Source of the DNA: Chryseobacterium sp. HSC-36S06
GTDB lineage: Bacteria > Bacteroidota > Bacteroidia > Flavobacteriales > Weeksellaceae
DNA: 64,000 nucleotides
Assembly (NCBI RefSeq): GCF_024171485.1
Contig: NZ_JALJZX010000003.1
Location: 186,001-250,000 of the forward strand
Direction of reading: 5' to 3'
The position numbers and the translations under genes are program-made. Below the pieces are notes generated by a model that saw only the letters and a program-made list of their open reading frames with translations, was not told the origin of the DNA and ran no database searches. Shown piece by piece: positions 27,586 through 37,695 of the stretch. Every line of letters starts with the position of its first letter. Within the stretch, counting starts at the first letter, position 1.

Positions 27586-28311
27586 TTAAGGCAGTTTCGC
27601 CACCAAAAACTCTGGCGATAATTTCAGAAGCCAGTAAATTACTTTCCATTTCCAGTTAGGAACGATAGAAAAAGAATTTCCGGCGTTTACGATGTGTTTT
27701 GCGACATATTCCGGTTCCATGATTAAAGATTCGTTCAGTTGTAAACCTTCATTAATTTTAGTTCGGATGTAGCCGCTGACCAAAACATTTACGATAATGT
27801 TCCGTGAACTCAAATCCTGTCTCAAACCCGCAAGATAAGTCGTGAAAGCCGCTTTTGTACTTCCGTAGATATAATTGCTTTTGCGCCCGCGAACTCCCGA
27901 AAGCGAGGACAAACCGATGATCCGTTCGAGGTTTGCGTTTGATTTATCTTCAGCGATAATATTTAAAATAGAAACCGCACCGGCGTAATTCACTTTCATC
28001 ATTTCGAAAGCATGATTGAAATTTCTACGCGCATCTACATTCTGTCTTAAAAATCCTGCAGCGTAAATCACAATGTGAGGTTTCGCAGGCAATTCCTCAT
28101 AAAATTTCTGATGTGATGAAAAATCAGCCGCATCAAAGAAAATCACATGAACCGAATTTTCCAGGTGATTTTTTGTGATAAAATTTTCCAGTGAAATTAC
28201 ATCCCGCGAGGCTGCAAAAACGGTATAACCTTTCGCGGTATATTGCAAAATACACTGTTTTGCGACATCGGAATTGGCGCCAAGAATGAGGACGGTTTTT
28301 TGCTTGCTCAT
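27586..28311 (-). CDS. Short-chain dehydrogenase/reductase (SDR family)
   Basis: NAD(P)-dependent oxidoreductase of 241 residues. The Rossmann glycine motif is LGANSDVAKQC near residue 11, the NAG-equivalent IYAAGFLRQN near 83, and the catalytic pair is in YIYGSTK near 147 (YxxxK), with Ser in GLSSLSG before it. The C-terminus (KWKVIYWLLKLSPEFLVAKLP) is hydrophobic and may touch the membrane. It is the last gene of the paaZ-SMUG2-enoyl-CoA hydratase-SDR run, 11 bases after the hydratase. By context it could act on a hydroxyacyl-CoA, but the sequence does not fix the substrate. Confidence 0.85.
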   Translation of the reverse strand: MSKQKTVLILGANSDVAKQCILQYTAKGYTVFAASRDVISLENFITKNHLENSVHVIFFDAADFSSHQKFYEELPAKPHIVIYAAGFLRQNVDARRNFNHAFEMMKVNYAGAVSILNIIAEDKSNANLERIIGLSSLSGVRGRKSNYIYGSTKAAFTTYLAGLRQDLSSRNIIVNVLVSGYIRTKINEGLQLNESLIMEPEYVAKHIVNAGNSFSIVPNWKWKVIYWLLKLSPEFLVAKLP

Positions 28312-28322
28312 TTGGAATTAAA

Positions 28323-29090
28323 CTATTTCGCTCTCAGCCTTTCCTTAATCATTTCAATATTTTTCTTCGCAGAATCTTCCAGGATTAAACTTGCGCTCAT
28401 GTGAATTCTCTCCGGCATTAAACTTTCAAAATGTTCTGTTCCTTCCCAGGAAACTTTTTTAATCAAAGCCAAAGCGTCTGAACTTCTGTGAGAGAGTTTC
28501 TCTAAAAAATTGTGAAGTTCCGTATCCATTTCCGCAATAGTGGAGGAAACCGAATGATAAACATCGTGCTTTTCGCACCAATCCGCACTACGGAAATCCG
28601 CATCTATTGACATTGCAGCGTAGGCTGATTTCCCGATTTTTCTTTCAACGTATGGTCCGATTACAAAAGGTCCAATTCCCAAATTCAATTCAGTTAAAGC
28701 CATTGCAGCATCTTTCGTCGCAAAACAGTAATCTGCAGCACAGGCAATTCCTACACCGCCGCCGGTTGTTTTTCCCTGAACTCTCACGATGACCAATTTT
28801 CCGCAATTTCGCATCGCATTGAGAACTTTTGCGAAACCGCCGAAAAATCTTTTAGAAGTCTCCAGTTCTTCGATTGAAAGAAGCTCATCGAAACTTGCGC
28901 CTGCACAGAATGCTTTTTCACCGGCTGATTTTAAAAGTATAGCTTTAACCTCGGGATTTACGCCTTCATCAAGAATAGTCTGGGCCAATTTTTCCAGGAT
29001 TTCTCCGGGTAATGAATTGCTTTTTTCGGTTCCGAAAGTGATTTCCGAAATATTATTTTTAAGTTCATGGTTTACAAATCCTTTGTTCAT
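28323..29090 (-). CDS. Enoyl-CoA hydratase/isomerase family protein
   Basis: Crotonase-fold enzyme of 255 residues. The CoA-binding/oxyanion segment KAFCAGASFDELL lies near 62, and the second oxyanion block TTGGGVGIACAADYCFATKDA near 108-128. An ELNLGIGP motif follows, where Glu is the likely acid/base residue. The start overlaps the SMUG2 stop (TAATG), pointing to translational coupling. In an operon headed by paaZ it may act in CoA-dependent beta-oxidation of ring-cleavage products (PaaF/PaaG-like). It could equally be a methylglutaconyl-CoA-type hydratase; the sequence alone does not decide. Confidence 0.85.
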   Translation of the reverse strand: MNKGFVNHELKNNISEITFGTEKSNSLPGEILEKLAQTILDEGVNPEVKAILLKSAGEKAFCAGASFDELLSIEELETSKRFFGGFAKVLNAMRNCGKLVIVRVQGKTTGGGVGIACAADYCFATKDAAMALTELNLGIGPFVIGPYVERKIGKSAYAAMSIDADFRSADWCEKHDVYHSVSSTIAEMDTELHNFLEKLSHRSSDALALIKKVSWEGTEHFESLMPERIHMSASLILEDSAKKNIEMIKERLRAK

Positions 29091-29776
29091 TATTTTTTAT
29101 TTAAGGCTATTAAATATTTGTCGATATAAAGTTCTTTTTCCTTGCTTTTATACTGTTGGATATATCTGGGATGTTCCAAAACCGTCATTTTATCGAAAAA
29201 CTTTTCCTCACGGTTGATCTTCTCAATGAAAGCCGCGTTCTTCTTTCCTAAAATAAAAACCTCAGAAGTATCCAAACCCAAGCTTATATGATCTTTTAAA
29301 CTCTGTATCATAAAAGGTTTCACCGCTTCGAAAAGGTTTTTATCATCGTAATAATTGGCATTCAAGCCGCCTCTGATGGTCTTTCGAATAATTGCCAGCG
29401 GAAATGGTGAGTTGATGTAAAATTCACTGTAAAATCTTTCCGGACCGCCAAAATTTTCGATAACGTCGTACAAAAATACAGACGAAATTTCATGCGTGTG
29501 TGCCGATTTCATTTCTATTCCGCATACAGCTTCCAGCCTTTTCGTATCGGTAAACGGAACACCTGTAACTCCCGCTCCGTGACGGCTGGGGTTAATTCCG
29601 ATGATGAATTTCCGCTGATTATGGTCATTGTAAAACTTTTCATAGAACGCTGTCATCACCGTTAAAGTTTCCGGATTATCGAAAAAGGGATTGAGCAGCT
29701 CGAAGCCATCAGGAAGTTTCCCTGAATATTTTAATTCCTTATTAAATGCGACAACTTTTTCCCCAAAGGTTTTCAT
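29090..29776 (-). CDS. SMUG2-like uracil-DNA glycosylase (DUF4918 type)
   Basis: Probable base-excision repair glycosylase, 228 residues. The active-site motif GINPSRHGAGVTGVPFTD lies near residue 60, and the C-terminal DNA-intercalation motif LEHPRYIQQY near 202 corresponds to the HPSP-like loop of uracil-DNA glycosylases. SMUG2/DUF4918 proteins of Bacteroidota have this form. It begins one base after the paaZ stop and its stop overlaps the next start, so a DNA-repair gene is embedded in a CoA-catabolism operon. I recall the family with fair confidence; substrate range not predicted. Confidence 0.8.
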   Translation of the reverse strand: MKTFGEKVVAFNKELKYSGKLPDGFELLNPFFDNPETLTVMTAFYEKFYNDHNQRKFIIGINPSRHGAGVTGVPFTDTKRLEAVCGIEMKSAHTHEISSVFLYDVIENFGGPERFYSEFYINSPFPLAIIRKTIRGGLNANYYDDKNLFEAVKPFMIQSLKDHISLGLDTSEVFILGKKNAAFIEKINREEKFFDKMTVLEHPRYIQQYKSKEKELYIDKYLIALNKK

Positions 29777-29777
29777 A

Positions 29778-32270
29778 CTAAATCAATCCAAACTGCTCAA
29801 AATGGTGAGTGAAATGTTTACGGTGAAAAAGTTCCATCATTTCTTTATTCAGCATTCCGAAACGCGGATGAAAATGCTCTGCAGTGGGATTTTCGCGGTA
29901 ATAAATCAGAAATTCCTTTAAAGTTTCAATCAGTTTTTCTTTTGCCTCGGTAAGATTTTTAAACCGGAGTTGCGGCTCTTCACCTTCTTTGAGAAGTGGG
30001 TATTTTGCACCAGGTCTGATTTTCTGATCCGTATAAATCCAGTCCTGAAGCAGTTCGATTTTATCGGCCGGAATTTCAGGAAAATCAGAAGACTCCAAAG
30101 AACCGAAACCATTGCGCAAAACCTCCTCCAGATGTTCTACCATCATTTGGGGTGGCATCATCCCGAATTTTCTTTCGGAATTTTCGGTCAAGCCTTTTAA
30201 TATTTTTTGAATACTTTTTGTCTGTAACTGGATAAAAGGTGATTTTTTGGCAACAAGCGTTAAAATTGTAGCAACACAAACGATCTCATCCCGCTGATTA
30301 ACCACTTCTACGAGCCATTTCACAACGCCACTCGGAATATTCCTTCCTTTTACGCCTTTATTGACTTTTTCTTTGGCAGTCAAATACACCGTGATGGTAT
30401 CGCCGGCGTATACAGGTTTAAAGAAACTTGCATTTTCAAGTCCATAGTTTGCGATTACCGGTCCTTTTTTGCCGGAAACAAACAATCCGGCAGCTGCAGA
30501 AAGGATGAAGTAGCCGTGTGCAACTGTTTTATCGAAAATGGTTCCGTTTAAACTTGTAGCATCGGTATGCGCGTAAAAATGATCCCAGGAAACATTGGAG
30601 AAATTGACAATATCAGCTTCCGTAACGGTTCTTCCCGCAGTTTCCAGAGAATCACCGATTTCAACTTCTTCAAAATATTTATTGAACGGATGTTTATCTG
30701 CATATTTTTTATCGGCTCCCTGCTGATAAATTTCTGTAATGGCTGTAAGAATATCCGGAGAACCCTGAATTGCGGTTTTCTGAAGAAAGAAATGAAGTCC
30801 GTTCAAACCGCCCATTTCCTCGCCTCCCCCGGCTCTTCCGGGACCGCCATGCATCAGTGTAGGCAGCGGAGAACCGTGACCTGTAGATTCCTTTGCGTTA
30901 TCGCGGTTCAGAACGAAAATTCTTCCATGTGAAGAAGCCATTTTCCAGGAAGTTTCGGCAACAAACTTTTCATCATATGAAATAATAGAGCCTACGAGAC
31001 TACCATTTCCGCGTTTTGCGAGCGCCGCAGCTTCTTCCGCATCTTTGTAGGGCATAATGGTTGAAACCGGTCCGAATGCTTCCACATCATGGGAAACATT
31101 TTTCTCGAAAGGTTTATCGTTGTAAAAAACTTTTGGCGACATAAAAGCGCCATTCTCATAATCAGCGTCAACGAGTTCATGTTTACCGTCGTAGATGAGT
31201 TCTGTTTCGGCTTTTAGAAGTTCAATTTTGCTTTCTAAAACCGCCATTTCTGTTTTACCAACGATAGAGCCCATGCGGGTTTCGCGGCTGAGTGGATTTC
31301 CGATTTTGGTTTGGTCTAAAGCCTTGCTTAACGCATTCTGAACCTCACCAACGAGATTTTCAGGAACGATAATTCTGCGGATTGCGGTACATTTTTGTCC
31401 CGCTTTTGTGGTCATTTCATTGCGAACTTCTTTTATGAAGAGATCAAACTCGGGTGTGCCTGGTTTTGCGTCTAACCCCAGAATCGAAGCATTTAGAGAA
31501 TCTGCTTCCATATTAAATCTTACCGCATTTGTGGAGACTGATGGCAGTGATTTCAGTTTTTTTCCTGTAGAAGCAGAACCTGTAAATAAAACGGAATCGC
31601 CATCCTGAACATAGTCCAAAATGTTTCCGGGTTCGCCACAAACGAGTTGAATGGCCCCTTCCGGAAGAATTCCACTTTCTATCATGTCCTGGAACACGGC
31701 ATTCGTCAAATAAGAACCTGGAGTTGCAGGTTTCACAATGCTCGGAACTCCGGCTAAAAGCGACGTTGATAATTTTTCCATCATGCCCCAAACCGGGAAA
31801 TTATAGGCATTAATCTGCACAGAAACGCCTTCGCTTGGCGTTAAAATATGCGTTCCGAGGAAAGTTCCGTTGGCTGAAATTTTCTGCGTATCTCCATCGA
31901 CCCAAAATGGCGTGTTGGGTAACATTCTTTTTGCTAAACCTGAATAGGTAAAAAAAGTACCGAAACCGCCTTCAATATCAACCCAGGAATCAGCGTGTGT
32001 GGCGCCAGTTTTATAGGAAAGATCATAATATTTTTTCTTTCTTTCGAGAAGGTAAAGTGCTGCTTTTTTCAGCATTTCGCCCCGATCGTAGAATGTCATG
32101 GAGGAAAGATTTTTATAACCGACGGTTCGCCCAAAGTGCAGTGCTTCTTCGAAATTGAGTCCGGAAGTATCGGAAGTGGCCACCAATTCTCCGTTTACGG
32201 CGTTGTATAATGGAATTTCGTGGCCCGAACCTTCGATCCATTGGCCGGCGATATAGTTTTTGAGTTTCAT
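29778..32270 (-). CDS. paaZ: PaaZ-type bifunctional aldehyde dehydrogenase / MaoC hydratase with extra C-terminal domain
   Basis: Ring-cleavage enzyme of the phenylacetate pathway: the hydratase opens oxepin-CoA and the dehydrogenase oxidises the resulting semialdehyde. 830 residues. The aldehyde dehydrogenase domain covers about 1-520, with catalytic Cys in KAGQKCTAIRR near 293. The MaoC hot-dog domain covers about 530-685, with WDHFYAHTD near 560 and GTIFDKTVAHGYF. E. coli PaaZ ends at 681. Here ~140 more residues follow, containing MMVEHLEEVL near 700 and the HPRFGMLNKE ... KHFTHHFEQFGL ending, which resembles DUF1569/DinB-like domains. No other paa ring-oxygenase gene is in the window. 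It heads the operon. Confidence 0.88.
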   Translation of the reverse strand: MKLKNYIAGQWIEGSGHEIPLYNAVNGELVATSDTSGLNFEEALHFGRTVGYKNLSSMTFYDRGEMLKKAALYLLERKKKYYDLSYKTGATHADSWVDIEGGFGTFFTYSGLAKRMLPNTPFWVDGDTQKISANGTFLGTHILTPSEGVSVQINAYNFPVWGMMEKLSTSLLAGVPSIVKPATPGSYLTNAVFQDMIESGILPEGAIQLVCGEPGNILDYVQDGDSVLFTGSASTGKKLKSLPSVSTNAVRFNMEADSLNASILGLDAKPGTPEFDLFIKEVRNEMTTKAGQKCTAIRRIIVPENLVGEVQNALSKALDQTKIGNPLSRETRMGSIVGKTEMAVLESKIELLKAETELIYDGKHELVDADYENGAFMSPKVFYNDKPFEKNVSHDVEAFGPVSTIMPYKDAEEAAALAKRGNGSLVGSIISYDEKFVAETSWKMASSHGRIFVLNRDNAKESTGHGSPLPTLMHGGPGRAGGGEEMGGLNGLHFFLQKTAIQGSPDILTAITEIYQQGADKKYADKHPFNKYFEEVEIGDSLETAGRTVTEADIVNFSNVSWDHFYAHTDATSLNGTIFDKTVAHGYFILSAAAGLFVSGKKGPVIANYGLENASFFKPVYAGDTITVYLTAKEKVNKGVKGRNIPSGVVKWLVEVVNQRDEIVCVATILTLVAKKSPFIQLQTKSIQKILKGLTENSERKFGMMPPQMMVEHLEEVLRNGFGSLESSDFPEIPADKIELLQDWIYTDQKIRPGAKYPLLKEGEEPQLRFKNLTEAKEKLIETLKEFLIYYRENPTAEHFHPRFGMLNKEMMELFHRKHFTHHFEQFGLI

Positions 32271-32490
32271 TTTAAATTTTTAATAAGTCTGAAAATTAAA
32301 GGTGTTAAGATACAGAAATTTTCAAATTTTATGAGGTCACAGGTTCCTCAGAAGTGCTGATCATTTTTCTAGATTTACTATCAATTAATATAATTAATAA
32401 TTAATAGCTAATATAATATCAATAATTCAACCATCAATTGTTTTATTTGAATAACAGATTACCGAAATGAATAATCATTGCTGTTTATCG

Positions 32491-32562
32491 ATTTCTACAG
32501 CTTGCGAAACCATTTCTGCAGCTTGCGGAGCCATTTCTGCAACCTGTAGAGCAATTTCTCCA
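32491..32562. repeat. Tandem 21-base repeat, three full copies
   Basis: Units start at 32491, 32512 and 32533, each opening with ATTTCT; a fourth partial unit starts at 32554. Copies 1 and 2 differ at three positions; copy 3 is more diverged. The 21-base period is three times 7, in line with the heptamer arrays elsewhere in the window. Confidence 0.7.
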
Positions 32563-32634
32563 ACTTAACGGCTTCGTATTTAGGGATTGTGAAGTTATGT
32601 ACGAAACTGTTTGGGGAACTGCTTTTCGATTTGG

Positions 32635-32724
32635 GAGCCCGCGCCCCGGATGGAACGGCCTGTTTGAGCTCTCCCGGCGACGCCAGGAGTTGGGAAGCGA
32701 GTAGTGACAGCCGGAATAGGCGCC
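32635..32724. repeat. GC-rich palindromic intergenic element, copy 1
   Basis: The element is clearly richer in G+C than its surroundings. GCGCC (32641-32645) pairs with GGCGC (32719-32723), and CCGG (32646-32649) with CCGG (32711-32714). An inner hairpin has CTCC/GGAG (32671-32674 / 32686-32689) and GGC/GCC. The left end GCCCCGGATGGAA and right end AGCCGGAAT resemble those of the element at 59604. It starts just past the gltA terminator. Similar motifs recur between genes in Chryseobacterium and Flavobacterium genomes as I remember them; not checked. Confidence 0.6.
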
Positions 32725-32727
32725 CAT

Positions 32728-32759
32728 AAAAAATCCCCTCCGGTAAAACGAAAGGGATT
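32728..32759 (-). terminator. Terminator of gltA
   Basis: CGAAAGGGATT (32749-32759) pairs over 11 positions, allowing wobbles, with AATCCCCTCCG (32732-32742). A T-run follows on the minus strand. Confidence 0.85.
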
Positions 32760-32777
32760 GTATAAGAGTTTGCACAA

Positions 32778-34064
32778 TTATCTTGCGTTTAAATCTACAT
32801 AATCGCGTTTTTGTGCGCCCTGGTAAACCTGTCTTGGTCTTCCGATAGGGTCGTTGTGTAAACGCATTTCTTTCCATTGAGAAATCCATCCCGGAAGTCT
32901 TCCCAGTGCGAACATTACGGTGAACATTTCTGTCGGAATTCCTAACGCTCTGTAGATGATTCCGGAGTAGAAATCTACGTTTGGATACAGCTTTCTGCTT
33001 ACGAAGTACTCGTCTTCCAAAGCTACTCTTTCAAGCTGCATCGCGATGTCCAAAGCTTTGTCTTCGATTCCCAAAGAGTTCAGAATGTCGTCGGCCGCTT
33101 TCTTGATGATGGTTGCGCGCGGATCGAAGTTTTTGTAAACTCTGTGTCCGAAGCCCATCAAACGGAAGTTATCGTCTTTGTTTTTCGCCTTTTCTACATA
33201 TTTGGCAACGTCGCCACCATCCTGCTCGATCATTTCGAGCATTTCGATCACCGCCTGGTTTGCACCACCGTGAAGTGGGCCCCAAAGTGCAGAAATACCT
33301 GCAGAAACGGAAGCGAACAGACCTGTGTGAGCTGAACCAACCATTCTTACAGTAGATGTAGAACAATTTTGCTCGTGATCTGCATGGAGGATCAATAATT
33401 TATCTAAAGCTCCTACAACAACCGGATCCAATTCGAATTCAATGTTTGGACGACGGAAACACATTTTGTAGAAATTTTCTACATAATTTAAATTGTTATC
33501 GCCGTGGTTGATTGAAAGGCCTAATTTTTTGCGGTAAGTCCAAGCGCAAAGGTGAGAGAATTTAGCAAGAAGCATTTCCGCAGCGTGATCCATCTCTTCT
33601 TTTGAGTTTACGTTAACCGCTTTAGGATTAAATGCAGTAAGTGCTGACGTAAGGGAAGACAAAACACCCATAGGATGCGCAGATCTTGGGAATACGTCAA
33701 GAATTTTCTTCATTTCATCGGCTACGAAGTTGTAATTTTTGATTCCACCTTCGAATTTAGCGAACTGATCCTTATTTGGAAGTTCACCATGAAGCAACAA
33801 ATACATTACTTCGCTGAAATTAGATTTTTCTGCAATTTGCTCGATAGGATAACCTCTGTAATACAATTCGCCGTTATCACCATCCAAATAGGTGATGTCG
33901 CTAAGAGTAGCTCCGGTATTTTTGTATCCCAGATCCAGAGTGATTAACCCAGTCTGGTCCCGAAGTTTAGAAATATCGATTCCGCGATCACCGATAGTGC
34001 TTTCTACGATAGGATAATCGAAGGATTTACCATCATAGTTCAGTACAACTTTATTATCTGACAT
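32778..34064 (-). CDS. gltA: Citrate synthase
   Basis: Condenses acetyl-CoA and oxaloacetate, the entry step of the TCA cycle. 428 residues, the usual length of the type II (hexameric) bacterial enzyme. The first catalytic His region is HADHEQNCSTSTVRMVGSAH near 240, LWGPLHGGANQAVIEML near 275, and MGFGHRVYKNFDPRA near 320 carries the second His; the catalytic Asp is in the VDFYSGIIY region near 375. It follows eno on the same strand with an 82-base spacer holding a hairpin, and ends at a strong terminator. Confidence 0.96.
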   Translation of the reverse strand: MSDNKVVLNYDGKSFDYPIVESTIGDRGIDISKLRDQTGLITLDLGYKNTGATLSDITYLDGDNGELYYRGYPIEQIAEKSNFSEVMYLLLHGELPNKDQFAKFEGGIKNYNFVADEMKKILDVFPRSAHPMGVLSSLTSALTAFNPKAVNVNSKEEMDHAAEMLLAKFSHLCAWTYRKKLGLSINHGDNNLNYVENFYKMCFRRPNIEFELDPVVVGALDKLLILHADHEQNCSTSTVRMVGSAHTGLFASVSAGISALWGPLHGGANQAVIEMLEMIEQDGGDVAKYVEKAKNKDDNFRLMGFGHRVYKNFDPRATIIKKAADDILNSLGIEDKALDIAMQLERVALEDEYFVSRKLYPNVDFYSGIIYRALGIPTEMFTVMFALGRLPGWISQWKEMRLHNDPIGRPRQVYQGAQKRDYVDLNAR

Positions 34065-34101
34065 TATTATTAAATTTTTTTACTAATTTATGAATATTGA
34101 T

Positions 34102-34131
34102 AGAGAACAGCAAATGATATCATTGTTCTCT
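34102..34131 (-). other. Hairpin in the eno-gltA spacer
   Basis: AGAGAACA (34102-34109) pairs with TGTTCTCT (34124-34131); the loop holds the perfect palindrome ATGATATCAT (34114-34123). No T-run follows, so it may be a processing or stability structure and not a terminator. Confidence 0.45.
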
Positions 34132-34146
34132 AATATATTTTATCTA

Positions 34147-35457
<1,311 letters not shown>

Positions 35458-35470
35458 TTAATTTGAATTA

Positions 35471-35478
35471 CAAATTTA
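35471..35478 (-). promoter_or_regulatory. Promoter -7 box of eno
   Basis: The minus strand reads TAAATTTG, 31 bases before the eno ATG. Confidence 0.5.
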
Positions 35479-35582
35479 ACGAAAATTGAACTATTTTAAG
35501 AGTTTCTAAACATGATTTTAATGAGGTGGGCGTTAAACTTTCGTTAATAATTACCAATTTTTTATTTTGTAAAAAGTAATCG

Positions 35583-35590
35583 TAAATTTG
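35583..35590 (+). promoter_or_regulatory. Promoter -7 box of the lipoprotein gene at 35613
   Basis: TAAATTTG matches TAnnTTTG, 22 bases before the ATG. Confidence 0.55.
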
Positions 35591-35612
35591 ATGTACAAAA
35601 AAACAAATTATT

Positions 35613-36041
35613 ATGAAAAACAGCGTTTTTATTGCGTCCGCAGTTATACTTTTTACCATTGTGGGCTGCAAGAAATCAACAGAAGGCAATAAAGGTATTG
35701 TAGTGCAAGACTCTGCCGTTGAAATCAGAACTGAAGAGCCGGTAAAAACTGACAGTGCAGCGGTACTCACTGAGAACGGAAATAGTATAAAAGCCGGCGA
35801 ATATACTGAACGTTATGTCGCTGAAGACGGCTCTTCGGCTTTGGTAACGTTTAAGAATACCGATAAGGAAAATACGATCAGCATTAGGAGTAATAACAAA
35901 ACGATTTCTGCTCCGCGAAAGGCAGACAAAGGTGAAGGCGTTTACGGAAATTACGATTTTGAAATCGTTTCTAAAAACGACAGCGTCATCATTACACAGG
36001 GAAATAACATCATCAGCCTTAAGAAGGCAAGAGGACAATAG
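35613..36041 (+). CDS. Putative lipoprotein, possibly MliC-like
   Basis: A 142-residue exported protein with lipobox FTIVGCKKS (Cys about residue 19), then a polar linker. The C-terminal ~75 residues include ERYVAEDGSSALVTFKN, a SAPRKADKGEGVYGNYDFEI block and NDSVIITQGNNII. The spacing of DG, VxF, a Gly-Tyr block and a final KxDxxxI strand recalls the MliC/PliC lysozyme-inhibitor fold, but the usual cysteines are missing, so this is only a suggestion. It is a single-gene unit with its own promoter and a shared terminator. Confidence 0.6.
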   Translation: MKNSVFIASAVILFTIVGCKKSTEGNKGIVVQDSAVEIRTEEPVKTDSAAVLTENGNSIKAGEYTERYVAEDGSSALVTFKNTDKENTISIRSNNKTISAPRKADKGEGVYGNYDFEIVSKNDSVIITQGNNIISLKKARGQ

Positions 36042-36076
36042 TAAATAGTTAAGAAAAGTAAAAACTTTCGTAAAAC

Positions 36077-36110
36077 AAAAAGCCGCTCAATTAAATTGAA
36101 CGGCTTTTTT
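36077..36110. terminator. Bidirectional terminator between the lipoprotein gene and rplQ
   Basis: AAAAAGCCG (36077-36085) pairs with CGGCTTTTT (36101-36109), enclosing a TCAATT/AATTGA inner pair; T-runs on both strands. It closes the alpha operon. Confidence 0.85.
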
Positions 36111-36128
36111 ATGTAAAATCTGTGAGAA

Positions 36129-36662
36129 TTACTCAGCAGTTTTTTCTTCTGTAGAGTCTGCAGCTTCTGCAGTAGGTTCTTCAGTTTTAGCTTCAGCTTT
36201 TGGAGCTTCTTTAACTTCAGCAGCAACTGCTTCAGTTTTAGGAGCTGCAGCTCTTCTGCTTCTTCTTGTTGTTTTCTTTTCTTCAGCGTTCGGGTTGTAA
36301 AGTTCGTTGAAATCTACAAGTTCGATCATTGCAGTATCTGCAGCATCGCCCGGTCTGAATCCAGTTTTGATGATTCTTGTGTAACCACCGTTTCTCTCTG
36401 CTATTTTAGGAGCAACTGTTCTGAATAATTCAGTAACCGCTTCTTTGCTTTGCAGGTAAGAGAAAACTGTTCTTCTGTTGTGAGTTGTATCTTCTTTCGC
36501 TTTAGTTAAGATAGGTTCAACATACACTCTCAAAGCTTTCGCTTTAGCAACAGTAGTGTTGATTCTTTTATGCTCAATAAGAGAACAAGCCATATTAGAA
36601 AGCAACGCACTTCTGTGAGAAGCTGTTCTAGATAAGTGATTGAATTTTTTACCGTGTCTCAT
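36129..36662 (-). CDS. rplQ: 50S ribosomal protein L17 with acidic/Ala-rich tail
   Basis: A large-subunit protein near the exit tunnel. The first ~120 residues are canonical ([28 protein letters not shown]), about the full length of E. coli L17. Residues ~125-177 form an added low-complexity tail of Ala, Glu, Lys and Thr ([20 protein letters not shown]). It is the last gene of the alpha operon, six bases after rpoA, before the bidirectional terminator. Confidence 0.95.
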   Translation of the reverse strand: MRHGKKFNHLSRTASHRSALLSNMACSLIEHKRINTTVAKAKALRVYVEPILTKAKEDTTHNRRTVFSYLQSKEAVTELFRTVAPKIAERNGGYTRIIKTGFRPGDAADTAMIELVDFNELYNPNAEEKKTTRRSRRAAAPKTEAVAAEVKEAPKAEAKTEEPTAEAADSTEEKTAE

Positions 36663-36668
36663 TGTTTG

Positions 36669-37664
36669 TTATTTATCAGCGTCTAATTTATATTTAGCAA
36701 CGTCGAAACCGAAGTTAAGACCTTTTGCATGCACTAATTCTTCTAATTCTGTTAAAGATTTTTTACCGAAATTTCTGAATTTCATCAAATCAGACTTTGT
36801 ATAAGAAACCAGTTCTCCTAAAGTTTCCACTTCAGCAGCTTTCAAGCAGTTTAATGCTCTTACAGAAAGATCCATATCTGTTAATTTAGATTTAAGGAGC
36901 TGTCTTGTATGTAAAGTTTCTTCGTCGTATTGGATGGATGCTTTCACGGCTTCAGTTTCAAGTGTAATTCTCTCGTCGGAGAACAACATGAAATGATAAA
37001 TTAATATCTTAGAAGCTTCAGTTAAAGCATTCTGAGGGCTGATGGAACCGTCAGTTTCAATATCCAAAACAAGTTTTTCGTAGTCTGTTTTTTGCTCTAC
37101 ACGATAGTTTTCAACACTGTACTGAACTTTCTTGATCGGGGTAAAGATCGAATCGATAGCAATTGTTCCGATAGGAGCGTTGCTTGATTTGTTTTGCTCT
37201 GAAGGAACATAACCTCTACCTTTTTCAATATTGAAAGTCAATTCAAATTTAACATCTTTATTAAGATTGCAGATTACCAAATCCGGGTTCAGAATATCGA
37301 AACCTTGAATTGATTTTCCTAAATCTCCTGCTGTTACAGTAGTTTGTCCGGAAACTTTAGCGGTTACTGTTTCTGCTGTTGCAGTTTCAGATTTTGCTTT
37401 AAGTCTTAACTGTTTCAGGTTCAGAATAATTTCTGTAACGTCTTCAATTACACCGGGAATTGTTGAAAATTCGTGCTCTACGCCTTCTATTTTGATAGAT
37501 GAGATAGCATATCCTTCTAGAGAAGAAAGCAAAACTCTTCTCAAAGCATTACCGATTGTTAATCCGAAACCTGGTTCCAATGGTCTGAATTCAAATTTAC
37601 CTTTGAAATCATCGGAACTAAGAAGGATTACTTTATCGGGTTTAATAAATGTTAAAATTGCCAT
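36669..37664 (-). CDS. rpoA: DNA-directed RNA polymerase subunit alpha
   Basis: Scaffold of RNA polymerase assembly and contact point for upstream elements and activators. 331 residues from ATG 37664 ([13 protein letters not shown]), the family start; an in-frame start six codons earlier is not conserved. N-terminal dimerisation domain with [23 protein letters not shown] near 33, and C-terminal domain from about 250 with [19 protein letters not shown] and [12 protein letters not shown]. Between rpsD (31 bases) and rplQ (6 bases). Confidence 0.96.
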   Translation of the reverse strand: MAILTFIKPDKVILLSSDDFKGKFEFRPLEPGFGLTIGNALRRVLLSSLEGYAISSIKIEGVEHEFSTIPGVIEDVTEIILNLKQLRLKAKSETATAETVTAKVSGQTTVTAGDLGKSIQGFDILNPDLVICNLNKDVKFELTFNIEKGRGYVPSEQNKSSNAPIGTIAIDSIFTPIKKVQYSVENYRVEQKTDYEKLVLDIETDGSISPQNALTEASKILIYHFMLFSDERITLETEAVKASIQYDEETLHTRQLLKSKLTDMDLSVRALNCLKAAEVETLGELVSYTKSDLMKFRNFGKKSLTELEELVHAKGLNFGFDVAKYKLDADK

Positions 37665-37695
37665 ATAATTTGGGTTGAGCAAAAATTTGAAAAAA

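Larger units (their letters stand above)
32271..32777. other. 507-base gene-free stretch between paaZ and gltA
   Basis: Next to paaZ (32271-32480) the DNA is very AT-rich and I see no clear TAnnTTTG box for paaZ. Then come a 21-base tandem repeat (32491-32562), a GC-rich palindromic element (32635-32724) and the gltA terminator (32728-32759). Long open frames here, such as 32485-32889 on the minus strand, run into gltA out of frame and are not genes. Confidence 0.7.

Noticed and set aside
32485-32889. 134-codon minus-strand open frame with Arg/Ser/Gly-rich translation
   Set aside because: It crosses the tandem repeat, the palindromic element, the gltA terminator and the gltA 3' end in another frame; its translation reflects the repeats.
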